Of a stretch of DNA of 64,000 bases, positions 26,915-38,954 are shown one piece after another. The DNA is from Castellaniella sp. (lineage in GTDB: Bacteria; Pseudomonadota; Gammaproteobacteria; Burkholderiales; Burkholderiaceae_B). The stretch is from the NCBI RefSeq assembly GCF_004321985.1, contig NZ_SCQN01000048.1, positions 94,163 to 158,162 on the forward strand. The letters are read 5' to 3'. The notes under the pieces were generated by a model. It was given only the letters and a program-made list of their open reading frames with translations, had not been told where the DNA came from and did no database searches. The stretch's first letter is position 1, and each line of letters opens with the position of its first letter. A program made the position numbers and the translations under genes.

Positions 26915-28934
26915 TGGGCCTGTGGAAGGGGTATCTGCCGAATCTGTCGCCGGGCCGCTGCCCACGTGGCTGGCCTATCCGGCGGCCCAGGGCGTGCGCG
27001 ATCTGGATTTGGCCTTGGGCCGGTTCCTGGTTCGGCAGGCGCCGCAGGCGCCTGAAGCCGCCCTGCGGCTGGCTGTCCTGTGCAGTGCCCGCCTGGCTCA
27101 GGGCCATCCGTGCCTGGATTTGGCCGACCTCTGCCGCCACTGGCGGACTGCGCTTCCCGAGGCCTGGCGGGCCGAGACGGACCCTGATCGGCCGGCCTGG
27201 CTGCCCGCGGACGAAGATGCTTGCCGCTCGGTGCTGGCGTTCGCCCCGTTCGTGGGAGACGGCACCGGCGACGATCCTCTGGTGCGGCACGCCCACCGGC
27301 TGTATCTGGCGCGCTACTGGCGGGCGGCCACGCGCATTCGCGTGGGCATCACGCGGCGGCTTTCCATCGTGACGGCGGAATCGGGCGACGCAGCGCTGGC
27401 GCGGCGCTGGCTGGATCGGGTGTTTGCGCCCGGCGGTGGCGTTGACGATCCGAACTGGCAGAAGATCGCCTGCGCCAACGCGTTGTTGCACGGTTTTTCC
27501 ATCATCACCGGTGGACCAGGCACGGGCAAGACGACGACCGTGGTCCAGTTGCTGGCCGTCTTGCAGGGCCTGGCGCAGGCTCGAGGCCTCTCGCGCGGCC
27601 TGCGCATTTGCCTGGCCGCCCCGACCGGCAAGGCTGCCTCTCGGCTGAATGAATCCATCGCGGGAGCACTTGGCTATCTTCGGGAGGGCGCCGATGCGGG
27701 CTTGCAAAGCGCCCTGGACCGGGTTCCAGCCCAGGTTGTCACCCTGCACCGGCTGCTGGGCAGCCGCCCGGATACGCGCCGCCTGACCTATCACGCCGAG
27801 CATCCGCTTGATCTGGATGTGTTGGTCGTTGATGAGGCATCCATGATGGATATCGAAATGACCGATGCCGTCCTCGCCGCGCTGCCGGATCACGCCCGGC
27901 TGGTCCTGCTGGGAGACCGCGACCAGTTGGCGTCGGTCGAGGCGGGCGCGGTGCTGGGAGAACTATGCGCGCGTGCGTTGGATGGTCACTACAGGCCTGA
28001 TCACTGCGAGCGTCTGCGCACTTTTTGCGGTCAGGCGCCTGGTGTGCAGTGGCAGGATGTGGATGGCACGCCGCTGGATCAGGGCGTCGTGATGCTGCGC
28101 CAGAGCCATCGGTTCGATTCGGAAAGCGGCATTGGGCGCCTTGCGGCAGCTGTGAATGCACAGGACACGGCGGCCGTTGCGGGGCTGCTGCAGCATCCAT
28201 TGCCGGGTTTGCGGTTCCTGCCGCTTCAGGCGGCCGGTGGTGGAAAGCGATCAGTGGATTGGCTTGAGGACGCTGGTGTGCTGGGGCCGTCGGGCTATCC
28301 GTCATGGTTTGCCGTCTTGCGGGATGCCAGGCCCCCGCCGGGTGCCGAGCAGCCGGAGCTGGATCGGTGGGCGGGCGCCGTCCTGGCCTGTCAGGCCCGC
28401 TTTCAGGTGCTGTGCGCCTTGCGCGCCGGGCCCTGGGGGGTTCAGGGCCTGAACCAGCTGATCGAGTCTCGTCTGCGGGCGCGTGGCTGCATCGCCCCGG
28501 ATGCCGGGCCCTGGTACCCGGGGCGCCCGGTTCTGGTCACGCGCAATCAGCCGGGTCTGGGGCTGGCCAACGGCGACATTGGTATCACGCTGAACTTGCC
28601 TGATCGGCGGCGGGCCGGCCGGTACATGTTGCGGGTGGCCTTCGCTGGGTCGGGAGGTAACCCGGTACGCTGGGTTTCCCCGGCACGGCTTCCGGAGATC
28701 GAGACGGTATACGCGCTGACGGTGCACAAGTCGCAGGGGTCCGAATTTGATCAGGTGGTCCTGGTGCTTCCCGACCGGCCGGGGCCCCTGCTCACACGCG
28801 AGTTGTTGTATACCGGAGTGACGCGGGCGCGTGGGTCCCTGGTGCTGGTGTTGCCGGGTTCGCCCGACTTGTTGGCGGAGGCTGTGCGTCATGCGACGCA
28901 TCGTGCCGGCGGGATCTGGGACCCCGATGCTTGA
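26880..28934 (+). CDS. recD: Exodeoxyribonuclease V alpha subunit
   Basis: This 684-residue protein is the 5' to 3' helicase of RecBCD. Walker A GGPGTGKTTT, VVDEASMMD, GDRDQLASVEAG and the late motif ALTVHKSQGSEFDQV are clear. I place the start at ATG 26880, inside the end of recB behind a G-rich stretch; ATG 26901 is an alternative with AGGAGA almost touching it. The protein is longer than E. coli RecD by about 75 residues, partly from loops around residues 395 and 470. Confidence 0.92.
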   Translation: MTETTRRMAVGDGPVEGVSAESVAGPLPTWLAYPAAQGVRDLDLALGRFLVRQAPQAPEAALRLAVLCSARLAQGHPCLDLADLCRHWRTALPEAWRAETDPDRPAWLPADEDACRSVLAFAPFVGDGTGDDPLVRHAHRLYLARYWRAATRIRVGITRRLSIVTAESGDAALARRWLDRVFAPGGGVDDPNWQKIACANALLHGFSIITGGPGTGKTTTVVQLLAVLQGLAQARGLSRGLRICLAAPTGKAASRLNESIAGALGYLREGADAGLQSALDRVPAQVVTLHRLLGSRPDTRRLTYHAEHPLDLDVLVVDEASMMDIEMTDAVLAALPDHARLVLLGDRDQLASVEAGAVLGELCARALDGHYRPDHCERLRTFCGQAPGVQWQDVDGTPLDQGVVMLRQSHRFDSESGIGRLAAAVNAQDTAAVAGLLQHPLPGLRFLPLQAAGGGKRSVDWLEDAGVLGPSGYPSWFAVLRDARPPPGAEQPELDRWAGAVLACQARFQVLCALRAGPWGVQGLNQLIESRLRARGCIAPDAGPWYPGRPVLVTRNQPGLGLANGDIGITLNLPDRRRAGRYMLRVAFAGSGGNPVRWVSPARLPEIETVYALTVHKSQGSEFDQVVLVLPDRPGPLLTRELLYTGVTRARGSLVLVLPGSPDLLAEAVRHATHRAGGIWDPDA

Positions 28935-28962
28935 AGGGCCAGAGAGCATGGAGGAACGTGTC

Positions 28963-30447
28963 ATGAACGAGCGGGGCGGACAGGTGTCGGATCTTGTGCT
29001 CCTGACGCCTGCCCAGATGGCGGTGGCGGATCGTCTGACCATCGACGCAGGGATTCCCGGTGCCAGCCTGATGGCGGCGGCGGGTGCCACGGTGGCACAT
29101 GCCATCCAGGCGCGTTGGTCGCCGGTCCCGGCCGTGGTGTTGTGCGGTCCCGGCAACAATGGGGGCGACGGATGGGTCGTGGCCCGTCTCCTGCAGGAGG
29201 CCGGCTGGCCAGTTCGTGTTGCTCTGTGGGGTGAGCGGGATCGCCTGCGGGGAGATGCGGCCTGGGCGGCCAGCACCTGGCAGGGTTCAGTGGAGCGCGC
29301 TCAGCCGGAAATGTTGGCAGGCGCCGGGCTGATCGTGGATGGCCTGCTGGGGGCGGGCCTCAGCCGGCCGCTGGAAGGTGGCCTGCGCACCCTGGTCGAG
29401 GCGGTCAATGCCAGCCTCGCCCTGGTGTGTGCCATCGATGTCCCCAGCGGACTGGATGGGGCCAGTGGCCGGGTCATGGGGGCTGCCATCCGTGCAGACC
29501 TTACGGTGACGTTCTTCCGGCGCAAACCGGGCCACGTGCTTCTGCCCGGGCGCCTGCTGTGCGGCGAACTGGTCTGCGCCGACATCGGCATCCAGGCCTC
29601 GGTACTGGCGACCATTGCGCCGCGTTTCTGGGTGAATGGCCCGGATCTCTGGTGGGAACGGTTCCCGTGGCCCGATGCGGCCGGCCACAAGTACCGCCGC
29701 GGTCATGCGCTGGTGGTGGGCGGCGGGACCATGCTGGGAGCGAGCCGCCTCGCCTGCCTGGCAGCGGCCCGGTTGGGCGCGGGACTGGTCACGCTGGCGG
29801 TGCCAGCCGGCGCCTGGGCGATTCAGGCAGGGGCATTGACGTCAGTCATGGTCGAGGCACTGCCGGTCGATGGCGACGTGTCAGCCGCGCTGGACGATTC
29901 CAGGCGCAACGCGCTTCTGATTGGTCCCGGCCTGGGTCGTTCGCCCGCCGCGCGCTCGCAGGTGCTCGCCTTGCTGGCGACGGGGCGTCCATGTGTACTG
30001 GATGCTGACGCGTTGACCGTGTTCGCCAGCCAGCCCGAGTTGCTGTTGCGCGCCCTGCATGGAGGCTGCGTGTTGACCCCGCACGAAGGTGAATTTGCGC
30101 GCTTGTTCGAGCTTGAAGGCGATAAACTGCAGCGAGCGGCAGGGGCCGCGCGTGCCAGCGGTGCGGTCGTGTTGCTCAAGGGCGCCGATACGGTGGTGGC
30201 GGCGCCGGATGGGCGGTGCGTCATCAACGACAATGCACCGCCCACGCTTGCGACCGCGGGTGCCGGCGACGTGCTGGCAGGCATGGTGACGGGCCTGGTT
30301 GCGGCGGGCATGCCGACGTTTGAAGCCGCCTGTGCGGCGGTCTGGCTGCACGGTCTGGCGGCGGATCAGCTGGGGCTGGGGCTGCTGGCCGAGGACTTGC
30401 CGTCCGCGCTGCCGGGGGCCTTGCAGGCTCTGGCACGTCTGGGTTGA
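28963..30447 (+). CDS. nnr: Bifunctional NAD(P)HX epimerase/dehydratase
   Basis: This 494-residue protein joins a YjeF_N domain (residues about 20-225, with CGPGNNGGDGWVVARLL) to a carbohydrate-kinase-like YjeF_C domain (about 235-490, with DADALT, LTPHEGEFARLF and TAGAGDVLAGM). It repairs hydrated NADH and NADPH: the first half epimerises NAD(P)HX and the second dehydrates it with ADP. ATG 28963 follows GGAGGAA. It sits 28 bp after recD and shares strand with the HAD and TadA-LdcA genes, so cotranscription is likely. Confidence 0.92.
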   Translation: MNERGGQVSDLVLLTPAQMAVADRLTIDAGIPGASLMAAAGATVAHAIQARWSPVPAVVLCGPGNNGGDGWVVARLLQEAGWPVRVALWGERDRLRGDAAWAASTWQGSVERAQPEMLAGAGLIVDGLLGAGLSRPLEGGLRTLVEAVNASLALVCAIDVPSGLDGASGRVMGAAIRADLTVTFFRRKPGHVLLPGRLLCGELVCADIGIQASVLATIAPRFWVNGPDLWWERFPWPDAAGHKYRRGHALVVGGGTMLGASRLACLAAARLGAGLVTLAVPAGAWAIQAGALTSVMVEALPVDGDVSAALDDSRRNALLIGPGLGRSPAARSQVLALLATGRPCVLDADALTVFASQPELLLRALHGGCVLTPHEGEFARLFELEGDKLQRAAGAARASGAVVLLKGADTVVAAPDGRCVINDNAPPTLATAGAGDVLAGMVTGLVAAGMPTFEAACAAVWLHGLAADQLGLGLLAEDLPSALPGALQALARLG

Positions 30448-30465
30448 ATCAAGGGGAAGGGCGAT

Positions 30466-32878
<2,413 letters not shown>

Positions 32879-32902
32879 CGGCCGATTGCGGGGTCGTGGC
32901 GC

Positions 32903-33751
32903 CTACACGCTGCTGCCACTTCCCAGTTGTCGCGACAACCTTTCGCAGATCTCTGCCTGGGCGTCCTTGACCTGGTCAATCGTGGGTCGAGAGGCGCCGT
33001 CGATGCGCGCGATGTGCGGGATGTTGATGGCAGCGACGACCTGTCGGCCGGGACCATAGACCGGGAAGGCGATGTTGGTCACGCCGTTGATCTGGATGCT
33101 GCGCATGAGCGAATACCCATGTGAGCGTACGTCGGCCAGCATCGACAGGAGCTGACCCGGGTCCATGCGCAGCTCTCCGTCCACCGTGGCGTGACTGTTG
33201 AGCATGCGGGCCCGCTCGATTTCGTTACGGTAGGCGAGGAGAATATGCCCGGAGGACGTGTCGGTCAGCCCCATCAGCGACCCCGTCTTCAGGCCGAAAG
33301 ACCAGCGTTCGGGGCTATCCACCTGGGCGAGCACCACGACGCGGCCCTGTTCGTAGACGGCCAGGTGGCAGGATTGCTGGGTGCGTTGCGCCAGCTCGTG
33401 CAGAAAGGGTAGTGCGACCTGCGAAAGCCGCTTGACCGGGGGATGCTGGTGAGCCAGCTGGAATAGCTGCAGCGTCAGTGTATAGCGGTCGTTGTCGTCC
33501 GCCTGGATGTATCCCCGCCGTTCCAGCGTGACGACCATGCGGAAGATCTGACTGACGCCTTTCCCCAGCTTCTGGGCGAGCTGATTCAGCGTATAGCCGT
33601 CGGTGGTGTCGCTGAGGAGCTCAAGGATGTCGAGTCCCTTTTCCAGCGCGGGCGCGGCATATCGCGCCTTTTTCTCTTCAGGCGCGGCGGATTGCGGGAG
33701 GGGCGGTTCCGGGTTCATGTCGTCTGGAGATTGAGGATTCTGGCCAGTCAT
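32903..33751 (-). CDS. IclR-family transcriptional regulator
   Basis: The 282-residue protein has a winged helix-turn-helix (residues about 32-95, ALEKGLDILELLSD and LNQLAQKLGKGVSQIFRMV) and a C-terminal IclR effector domain (about 105-275, with TDTSSGHILLAY). A Pro-rich tail of about 28 residues precedes the DNA-binding domain. It lies divergently from the SDR/FAH/ABC operon, the usual arrangement for a local repressor or activator. Its ligand is probably the substrate or an intermediate of that pathway. ATG 33718 is an alternative start. Confidence 0.88.
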   Translation of the reverse strand: MTGQNPQSPDDMNPEPPLPQSAAPEEKKARYAAPALEKGLDILELLSDTTDGYTLNQLAQKLGKGVSQIFRMVVTLERRGYIQADDNDRYTLTLQLFQLAHQHPPVKRLSQVALPFLHELAQRTQQSCHLAVYEQGRVVVLAQVDSPERWSFGLKTGSLMGLTDTSSGHILLAYRNEIERARMLNSHATVDGELRMDPGQLLSMLADVRSHGYSLMRSIQINGVTNIAFPVYGPGRQVVAAINIPHIARIDGASRPTIDQVKDAQAEICERLSRQLGSGSSV

Positions 33752-33783
33752 TTCAGGCTTGTGGTTTTAAATATGAAAACATG

Positions 33784-33799
33784 ATATTGCATGCGATAT
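33784..33799. promoter_or_regulatory. Palindromic operator candidate near iclR start
   Basis: ATATTGCATGCGATAT is a 16-bp palindrome with a single mismatched pair, 33 bp upstream of the IclR-type start codon in an AT-rich patch. IclR proteins bind short palindromes in such divergent regions and often repress themselves. It is a candidate autoregulatory site. Confidence 0.4.
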
Positions 33800-33909
33800 A
33801 TTTACATGATTTATGACATTAGAACAGCTAACTTAAGGGTAAATACTTAGGTACTGGAAGGGAGCCTTCATTGTGTGACGGTGGTGATATAGCTATGATG
33901 ATCTTTCTT

Positions 33910-34758
<849 letters not shown>

Positions 34759-34782
34759 TTCCGCCTGACCAAAGGAAACTCC

Positions 34783-35640
34783 GTGAAATTGCTTCGTTTT
34801 GGGCCGCAAGGCCAGGAAAAGCCCGGTGCGCTGGATGCGCAGGGCAAAGTGCGCGACCTGAGCGCCATTGTGGACGATCTGTCGGCCGACAAGCTTTCTC
34901 CTGCGGGTCTGGCGGCATTACGCGCCATCGATCTGCAAAAATTGCCGCTAGTGGCCAACCCGGGGCGGATGGGTGTGCCGCTGTCCAACCCCGGCAAGTT
35001 CATCTGCATTGGCCTGAACTACACCGATCACGCCAAGGAAACGGGCGCCGAGATCCCCAAGGAACCCATCCTGTTCAACAAGTGGTCGCGCCCCACGGGA
35101 GCCAATGACGCCATCGTCATGCCCCGCGGGTCGGTGAAGACCGACTGGGAGGTTGAACTGGGGGTCGTGATCGGCAGTCGTGCGCGGTATGTTTCCAAAG
35201 AAGATGCACTGTCTCACGTCGCCGGGTATTGCGTCATCAACGACGTGTCCGAGCGCCAGTACCAGATCGAAATGGGCGGGACCTGGGACAAGGGCAAGGG
35301 GTGTGATACCTTTGGCCCGGTGGGTCCCTGGCTGGTGACCACCGATGAAATTCCCGATCCGCAGAATCTGGACATGTGGCTGGAAGTCAGCGGCAAGCGC
35401 TACCAGAGCGGCAACACGCGGACCATGATTTTTGGCGTGGCGACGCTGGTCGAGTACCTGAGCCACTTTGTCACGCTGGAGCCTGGCGACATCATTTCGA
35501 CCGGCACGCCGCCCGGTGTCGGCCTGGGCCAGAAGCCTCCGGTCTACCTGAAGGACGGTGACACGGTCAAGCTGGGCATCCAGGGGCTGGGTGAGCAGAA
35601 CCAGCGCGTCTGCGCCTGGGATGCGGCATTGCTCGACTAG
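34783..35640 (+). CDS. Fumarylacetoacetate-hydrolase-family enzyme (diketo-deoxy-sugar-acid hydrolase or similar)
   Basis: The 285-residue protein has the FAH C-terminal domain with CIGLNYTDHAKETG, metal ligands in DWEVELGVVIG, the segment GYCVINDVSER and STGTPPGVG. Members cleave C-C bonds in beta-diketo acids; those next to such SDRs hydrolyse 2,4-diketo-3-deoxy-L-fuconate to pyruvate and lactate. It starts at GTG 34783 behind AAAGGAA, 24 bp after the SDR. Ureidoglycolate lyase annotation is common for this subgroup and is not supported here by context. Confidence 0.83.
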   Translation: MKLLRFGPQGQEKPGALDAQGKVRDLSAIVDDLSADKLSPAGLAALRAIDLQKLPLVANPGRMGVPLSNPGKFICIGLNYTDHAKETGAEIPKEPILFNKWSRPTGANDAIVMPRGSVKTDWEVELGVVIGSRARYVSKEDALSHVAGYCVINDVSERQYQIEMGGTWDKGKGCDTFGPVGPWLVTTDEIPDPQNLDMWLEVSGKRYQSGNTRTMIFGVATLVEYLSHFVTLEPGDIISTGTPPGVGLGQKPPVYLKDGDTVKLGIQGLGEQNQRVCAWDAALLD

Positions 35641-35734
35641 CATTTGATACCGGGCCGGGTCCTCCGGTCTTTCACTGGTGCGGCTGCGGGCAACCCGCCC
35701 GCGACTGCATCAGGCTTCATTCCGAACGCAAGAC

Positions 35735-36406
35735 ATGGTCTATCACTTTCAATTCGGCGTTGTGCTGGAGTCCTGGCCGCTGCTGCTCGATGGCATGCTC
35801 AAGACGATCGAACTTTCCATGGGCGCCATGGTGATCGGTCTGTTGATTGCCGTGTTCTGTTCTTGGGGCAAAAGCAATGGTCCGCGCGCGCTGCACTGGG
35901 CGATCGATGCCTACATAGAGGCCATCCGAAACACGCCGTTCCTGATTCAGCTGTTCTTCTTCTATTTCGCGCTGCCGACCATGGGCCTGCAGATGTCGGC
36001 GGCAACAGCCGCCCTGGTGACCATGTTCGTCAACCTGGGGGCGTTTGCCACGGAAATCCTGCGCGCGGGCGTCGAGGCCATTCCGAAGGGCCAGGTCGAA
36101 GCGGGCCTGGCGCTGAATCTGAAGCGATACCAGGTCTTTCTGTACATCGTGCTGCGGCCGGCCTTGAAGACCATATTTCCAGCCCTGTCCAGCCAGTTCA
36201 TCCTGTTGATGCTGACATCCAGTATCGTGTCGACCATTTCGGCCGATGACCTGGCCTCCGTGGCCGCCAACATCCAGTCGGAAACGTTCCGCAGCTTTGA
36301 GATCTACATCGTGGTGACGGCCATCTACTTCCTGCTGTCGCTTTCCTTCATGGGCCTGTTCAAGCTCGCCTGGAAGCGTTTCCTGTACTTTCCGGAGGGC
36401 CGCTGA
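35735..36406 (+). CDS. Polar amino acid-type ABC transporter permease
   Basis: The 223-residue membrane protein has about five helices and the HisM/GlnP-type motif LRAGVEAIPKGQVEAGLAL that docks the ATPase. ATG 35735 is chosen because the first helix begins about 15 residues later; a longer frame from 35678 adds a basic stretch without ribosome site. It lies 94 bp after the FAH gene and one base before the second permease gene, with which it would form a heterodimer. Confidence 0.9.
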   Translation: MVYHFQFGVVLESWPLLLDGMLKTIELSMGAMVIGLLIAVFCSWGKSNGPRALHWAIDAYIEAIRNTPFLIQLFFFYFALPTMGLQMSAATAALVTMFVNLGAFATEILRAGVEAIPKGQVEAGLALNLKRYQVFLYIVLRPALKTIFPALSSQFILLMLTSSIVSTISADDLASVAANIQSETFRSFEIYIVVTAIYFLLSLSFMGLFKLAWKRFLYFPEGR

Positions 36407-36407
36407 C

Positions 36408-37058
36408 ATGCGCAGTTTCTCGATTGTCGATGTCTGGTCCATCGTGGAGGCGGTGCGTTGGACGGTGGCCCTGGCTCTCATGGCACTGGTGGGTGGCTCG
36501 ATCGGCGGGCTCATCATCGCGTTGTCTCGCGCAGCGCGGTCCCGCTGGCTGCATGGCCCCGCGCGGGGCTTCATCATCGTCTTCCAGGGCACGCCGCTGC
36601 TCATGCAGCTGTTCCTGATTTTCTTCGGTTTTCCGGTCATAGGCCTCGAAGTCAACCCCTGGCTGGCGGCGGGCGTCGCGCTGATCCTCAATACCAGCGC
36701 GTTTCTGGGCGACATCTGGCGCGGCTGCATCCAGGCGGTGCCCGGCGGCCAGACAGAGGCCTCGCACGCGCTGAACCTGAGCAACTACGATCGGATGCGG
36801 TATGTGGTTCTGCCGCAGGCACTGAAGATCGCCGTGCCGCCTACGGTGGGTTTCATGGTCCAGATCATCAAGGGCACCTCGCTGACCGCGATCATCGGTT
36901 TCACGGAGCTTACGCGCACGGGCCAGATCATCAACAACGCGACGTTTGCGCCGCTGCCGATCTTCACGCTGGTGGCCTTTCTGTATTTCTGCCTGTGTTG
37001 GCCGTTGTCCCGGTGGTCGCGCAAGCTGGAGCGGCGCCTGTCGGCGTCACTCCGGTAA
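36408..37058 (+). CDS. Polar amino acid-type ABC transporter permease
   Basis: This 216-residue protein is the second permease, with five hydrophobic helices and the coupling motif GDIWRGCIQAVPGGQTEAS. The start ATG is separated by one base from the upstream stop. Together with the binding protein and ATPase that follow, it makes a complete importer of the family that normally carries polar amino acids. Its presence in an SDR/FAH cluster suggests a carboxylated, possibly amino-bearing substrate. Confidence 0.9.
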   Translation: MRSFSIVDVWSIVEAVRWTVALALMALVGGSIGGLIIALSRAARSRWLHGPARGFIIVFQGTPLLMQLFLIFFGFPVIGLEVNPWLAAGVALILNTSAFLGDIWRGCIQAVPGGQTEASHALNLSNYDRMRYVVLPQALKIAVPPTVGFMVQIIKGTSLTAIIGFTELTRTGQIINNATFAPLPIFTLVAFLYFCLCWPLSRWSRKLERRLSASLR

Positions 37059-37111
37059 AGCGTCACTTTTTGCTGTCCCATTCCAACAATGATTTTTGAA
37101 GGAGATTGTTC

Positions 37112-37933
37112 ATGCGTGGTTTGTCCCTGAGTCGGGTACTCAACCGTTTTCTGGTCCCGGTCGTGGGGTCGCTGCTGGTGGTTTCCGCGAGCGCGTCCTT
37201 TGCCGCCGACAACTACTGGCAGACCGTCAAGGATCGTGGCACGATCAAAGTCGGCGTGCTGGTGGACTGGCCGCCTTATGCCGGGTCCAATGCCCAGAAT
37301 CAACCTGCCGGCTATGATGCCGACGTGGCGCAGCTGCTGGCCAAGGATCTGGGGCTCAAGCTTCAATATGTCATCATGACCGGACCGAACCGGATTCCAT
37401 TCCTGTTGACCGACAAGGCCGACGTGCTCGTCGCTTCGCTGGCCATCACGCCCGAGCGGGAAAAGCAGGTGCAATTTTCGATTCCCTATTCCGCTGCCAG
37501 CATGGTCCTGCTAGGACCGGCCAACCTGAAGCTGTCAGGGCCGGCCGACTTCCCGAAATTCAAGATCGGTGTGCCGCGCGCCAGCACCACCGACATCGGG
37601 GTGTCCAAGGTCGCTCCCGAGGGTACGAAGCTGCGCCGCTTCGACGATGACGCCTCCGCGCTTCAGGCCATGCTGGTCGGGCAGATCGATGCCGTGGGCA
37701 CCTCGTCCGTGATCGCCGCGGACGTGCAGAAACGCTTCCCGGGCAAGTACAAGGTCCTCTACGTCGTCAATGAGCAAGTGATGGCGATTACCATGAGGAA
37801 GGATCGCCCCGAGCTGCTGAAGGTCATGAACCAGTTCGTCAAGACGAACGTTGCAAATGGCGAGTTCGACAAGCTGTTCAAGAAGAGCCTTGGCACACCA
37901 CTGCCGCAGTCGGTCGTGAAGGCTGCCCAGTAA
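37112..37933 (+). CDS. ABC transporter periplasmic substrate-binding protein (SBP family 3)
   Basis: The 273-residue protein has a signal peptide (cleavage expected after SFA near residue 31) and an SBP_bac_3 domain: GTIKVGVLVDWPPY, GYDADVAQLLAKDLG, DVLVASLAITPEREKQVQFS. The segment LVASLAITPER matches the ligand-carboxylate Arg of the family. ATG 37112 sits six bases after GAAGGAGA. It supplies the two permeases upstream. Confidence 0.92.
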   Translation: MRGLSLSRVLNRFLVPVVGSLLVVSASASFAADNYWQTVKDRGTIKVGVLVDWPPYAGSNAQNQPAGYDADVAQLLAKDLGLKLQYVIMTGPNRIPFLLTDKADVLVASLAITPEREKQVQFSIPYSAASMVLLGPANLKLSGPADFPKFKIGVPRASTTDIGVSKVAPEGTKLRRFDDDASALQAMLVGQIDAVGTSSVIAADVQKRFPGKYKVLYVVNEQVMAITMRKDRPELLKVMNQFVKTNVANGEFDKLFKKSLGTPLPQSVVKAAQ

Positions 37934-37991
37934 GGACGTCAACCGGCGTGTGCGCCCCTGGCGCGCACGCCTTCCGGCACTGAGTCAAAAG

Positions 37992-38735
37992 ATGGATGAC
38001 AAAACGATAATCGCCTTCTCCGGCGTCGAAAAATGGTACGACCAGTTTCAGGTGCTCAAGGGCATCGATCTGAGCGTGAAAACGGGCGAGCGAATCGTCA
38101 TCTGCGGCCCGTCCGGCTCGGGGAAATCCACCCTGATCCGCTGCATCAACGGGCTCGAGAGCATCCAGAATGGGCATATCGTGGTGGCCGGCATCGACAT
38201 CACGGCCAGCAGACAGAACGCCACGCGGATTCGTGAGCATGTGGGCATGGTGTTCCAGCAGTTCAACCTGTTTCCGCACCTCACCGTGCTGGAGAACTGC
38301 ATACTGTCGCCCGTGCGGACCCAGAAGCTGAAGCGCGCACAGGCCGAAGAGATTGCCATGCACTACCTGACGCGCGTGCGGATCCCTGAGCAGGCCCGGA
38401 AATTCCCCAGCCAGCTCTCGGGTGGCCAGCAACAGCGCGTGGCCATCGCCCGCGCCCTGTGCATGAAGCCCGAGATCATGCTGTTCGATGAGCCGACCTC
38501 TGCGCTGGATCCGGAAATGGTGAAGGAAGTGCTGGACACCATGATCTCGCTCGCGCATGACGGCATCACGATGCTGTGCGTGACCCACGAGATGGGCTTC
38601 GCCCGTAGCGTGGCCGATCGAGTGATTTTCATGGCGGACGGGCAGATCGTCGAGCAGGCGCCGCCCGATGTGTTCTTTAATTCGCCCCAGCATCCCAAGG
38701 CCCGCAGTTTCCTGGGCCAGATCCTGAACCACTGA
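37992..38735 (+). CDS. Polar amino acid-type ABC transporter ATP-binding protein
   Basis: This 247-residue ATPase (GlnQ-like) shows Walker A GPSGSGKST, the Q-loop FQQFNLFPH, signature LSGGQQQR, Walker B IMLFDEPTSALD and the switch His in CVTHEMG. ATG 37992 is chosen for family length; a longer frame begins at 37950 just after the binding-protein stop. It energises the importer and closes the operon. Confidence 0.93.
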   Translation: MDDKTIIAFSGVEKWYDQFQVLKGIDLSVKTGERIVICGPSGSGKSTLIRCINGLESIQNGHIVVAGIDITASRQNATRIREHVGMVFQQFNLFPHLTVLENCILSPVRTQKLKRAQAEEIAMHYLTRVRIPEQARKFPSQLSGGQQQRVAIARALCMKPEIMLFDEPTSALDPEMVKEVLDTMISLAHDGITMLCVTHEMGFARSVADRVIFMADGQIVEQAPPDVFFNSPQHPKARSFLGQILNH

Positions 38736-38844
38736 GATCCCGGCAGCCGGCTGGTGCAATTTCTTGCGTCAGATCAACTGGAATCCGCCAAATTTTGCGA
38801 ATCCTCAAGAATTTTCCGTGGATTTCAGGCATGCTGTGAAAAGC

Positions 38845-38912
38845 CTCTCCGGCAATAGGGGTGCGAAGCGGTGAGTCGCACCGACGGTAGTCGCCACCCG
38901 TGAGCAGGGGAG
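38845..38912 (+). ncRNA. Potential structured 5' leader of the stress-protein gene
   Basis: The 219-bp gap before the universal stress gene contains paired segments that could fold as a multi-branched RNA. An outer stem joins CTCTCC (38845-38850) to GGGGAG (38907-38912) with one G-U pair, an inner 7-bp stem joins GGTGCGA (38860-38866) to TCGCACC (38876-38882), and a short stem CGAC/GTCG closes on GGTA at 38882-38893. I do not recognise a known riboswitch class. The fold was found by eye, so chance pairing in GC-rich DNA is a real alternative. Confidence 0.35.
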
Positions 38913-38954
38913 CCGATTCCAGCGTCCACCGCCAGCAGGCGAAGAGGTGCTCTC

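Noticed and set aside
25100..26965. 621-codon minus-strand frame over recB
   Set aside because: It lies antisense to the conserved RecB C-terminal domain and has no ribosome site or recognisable domain.
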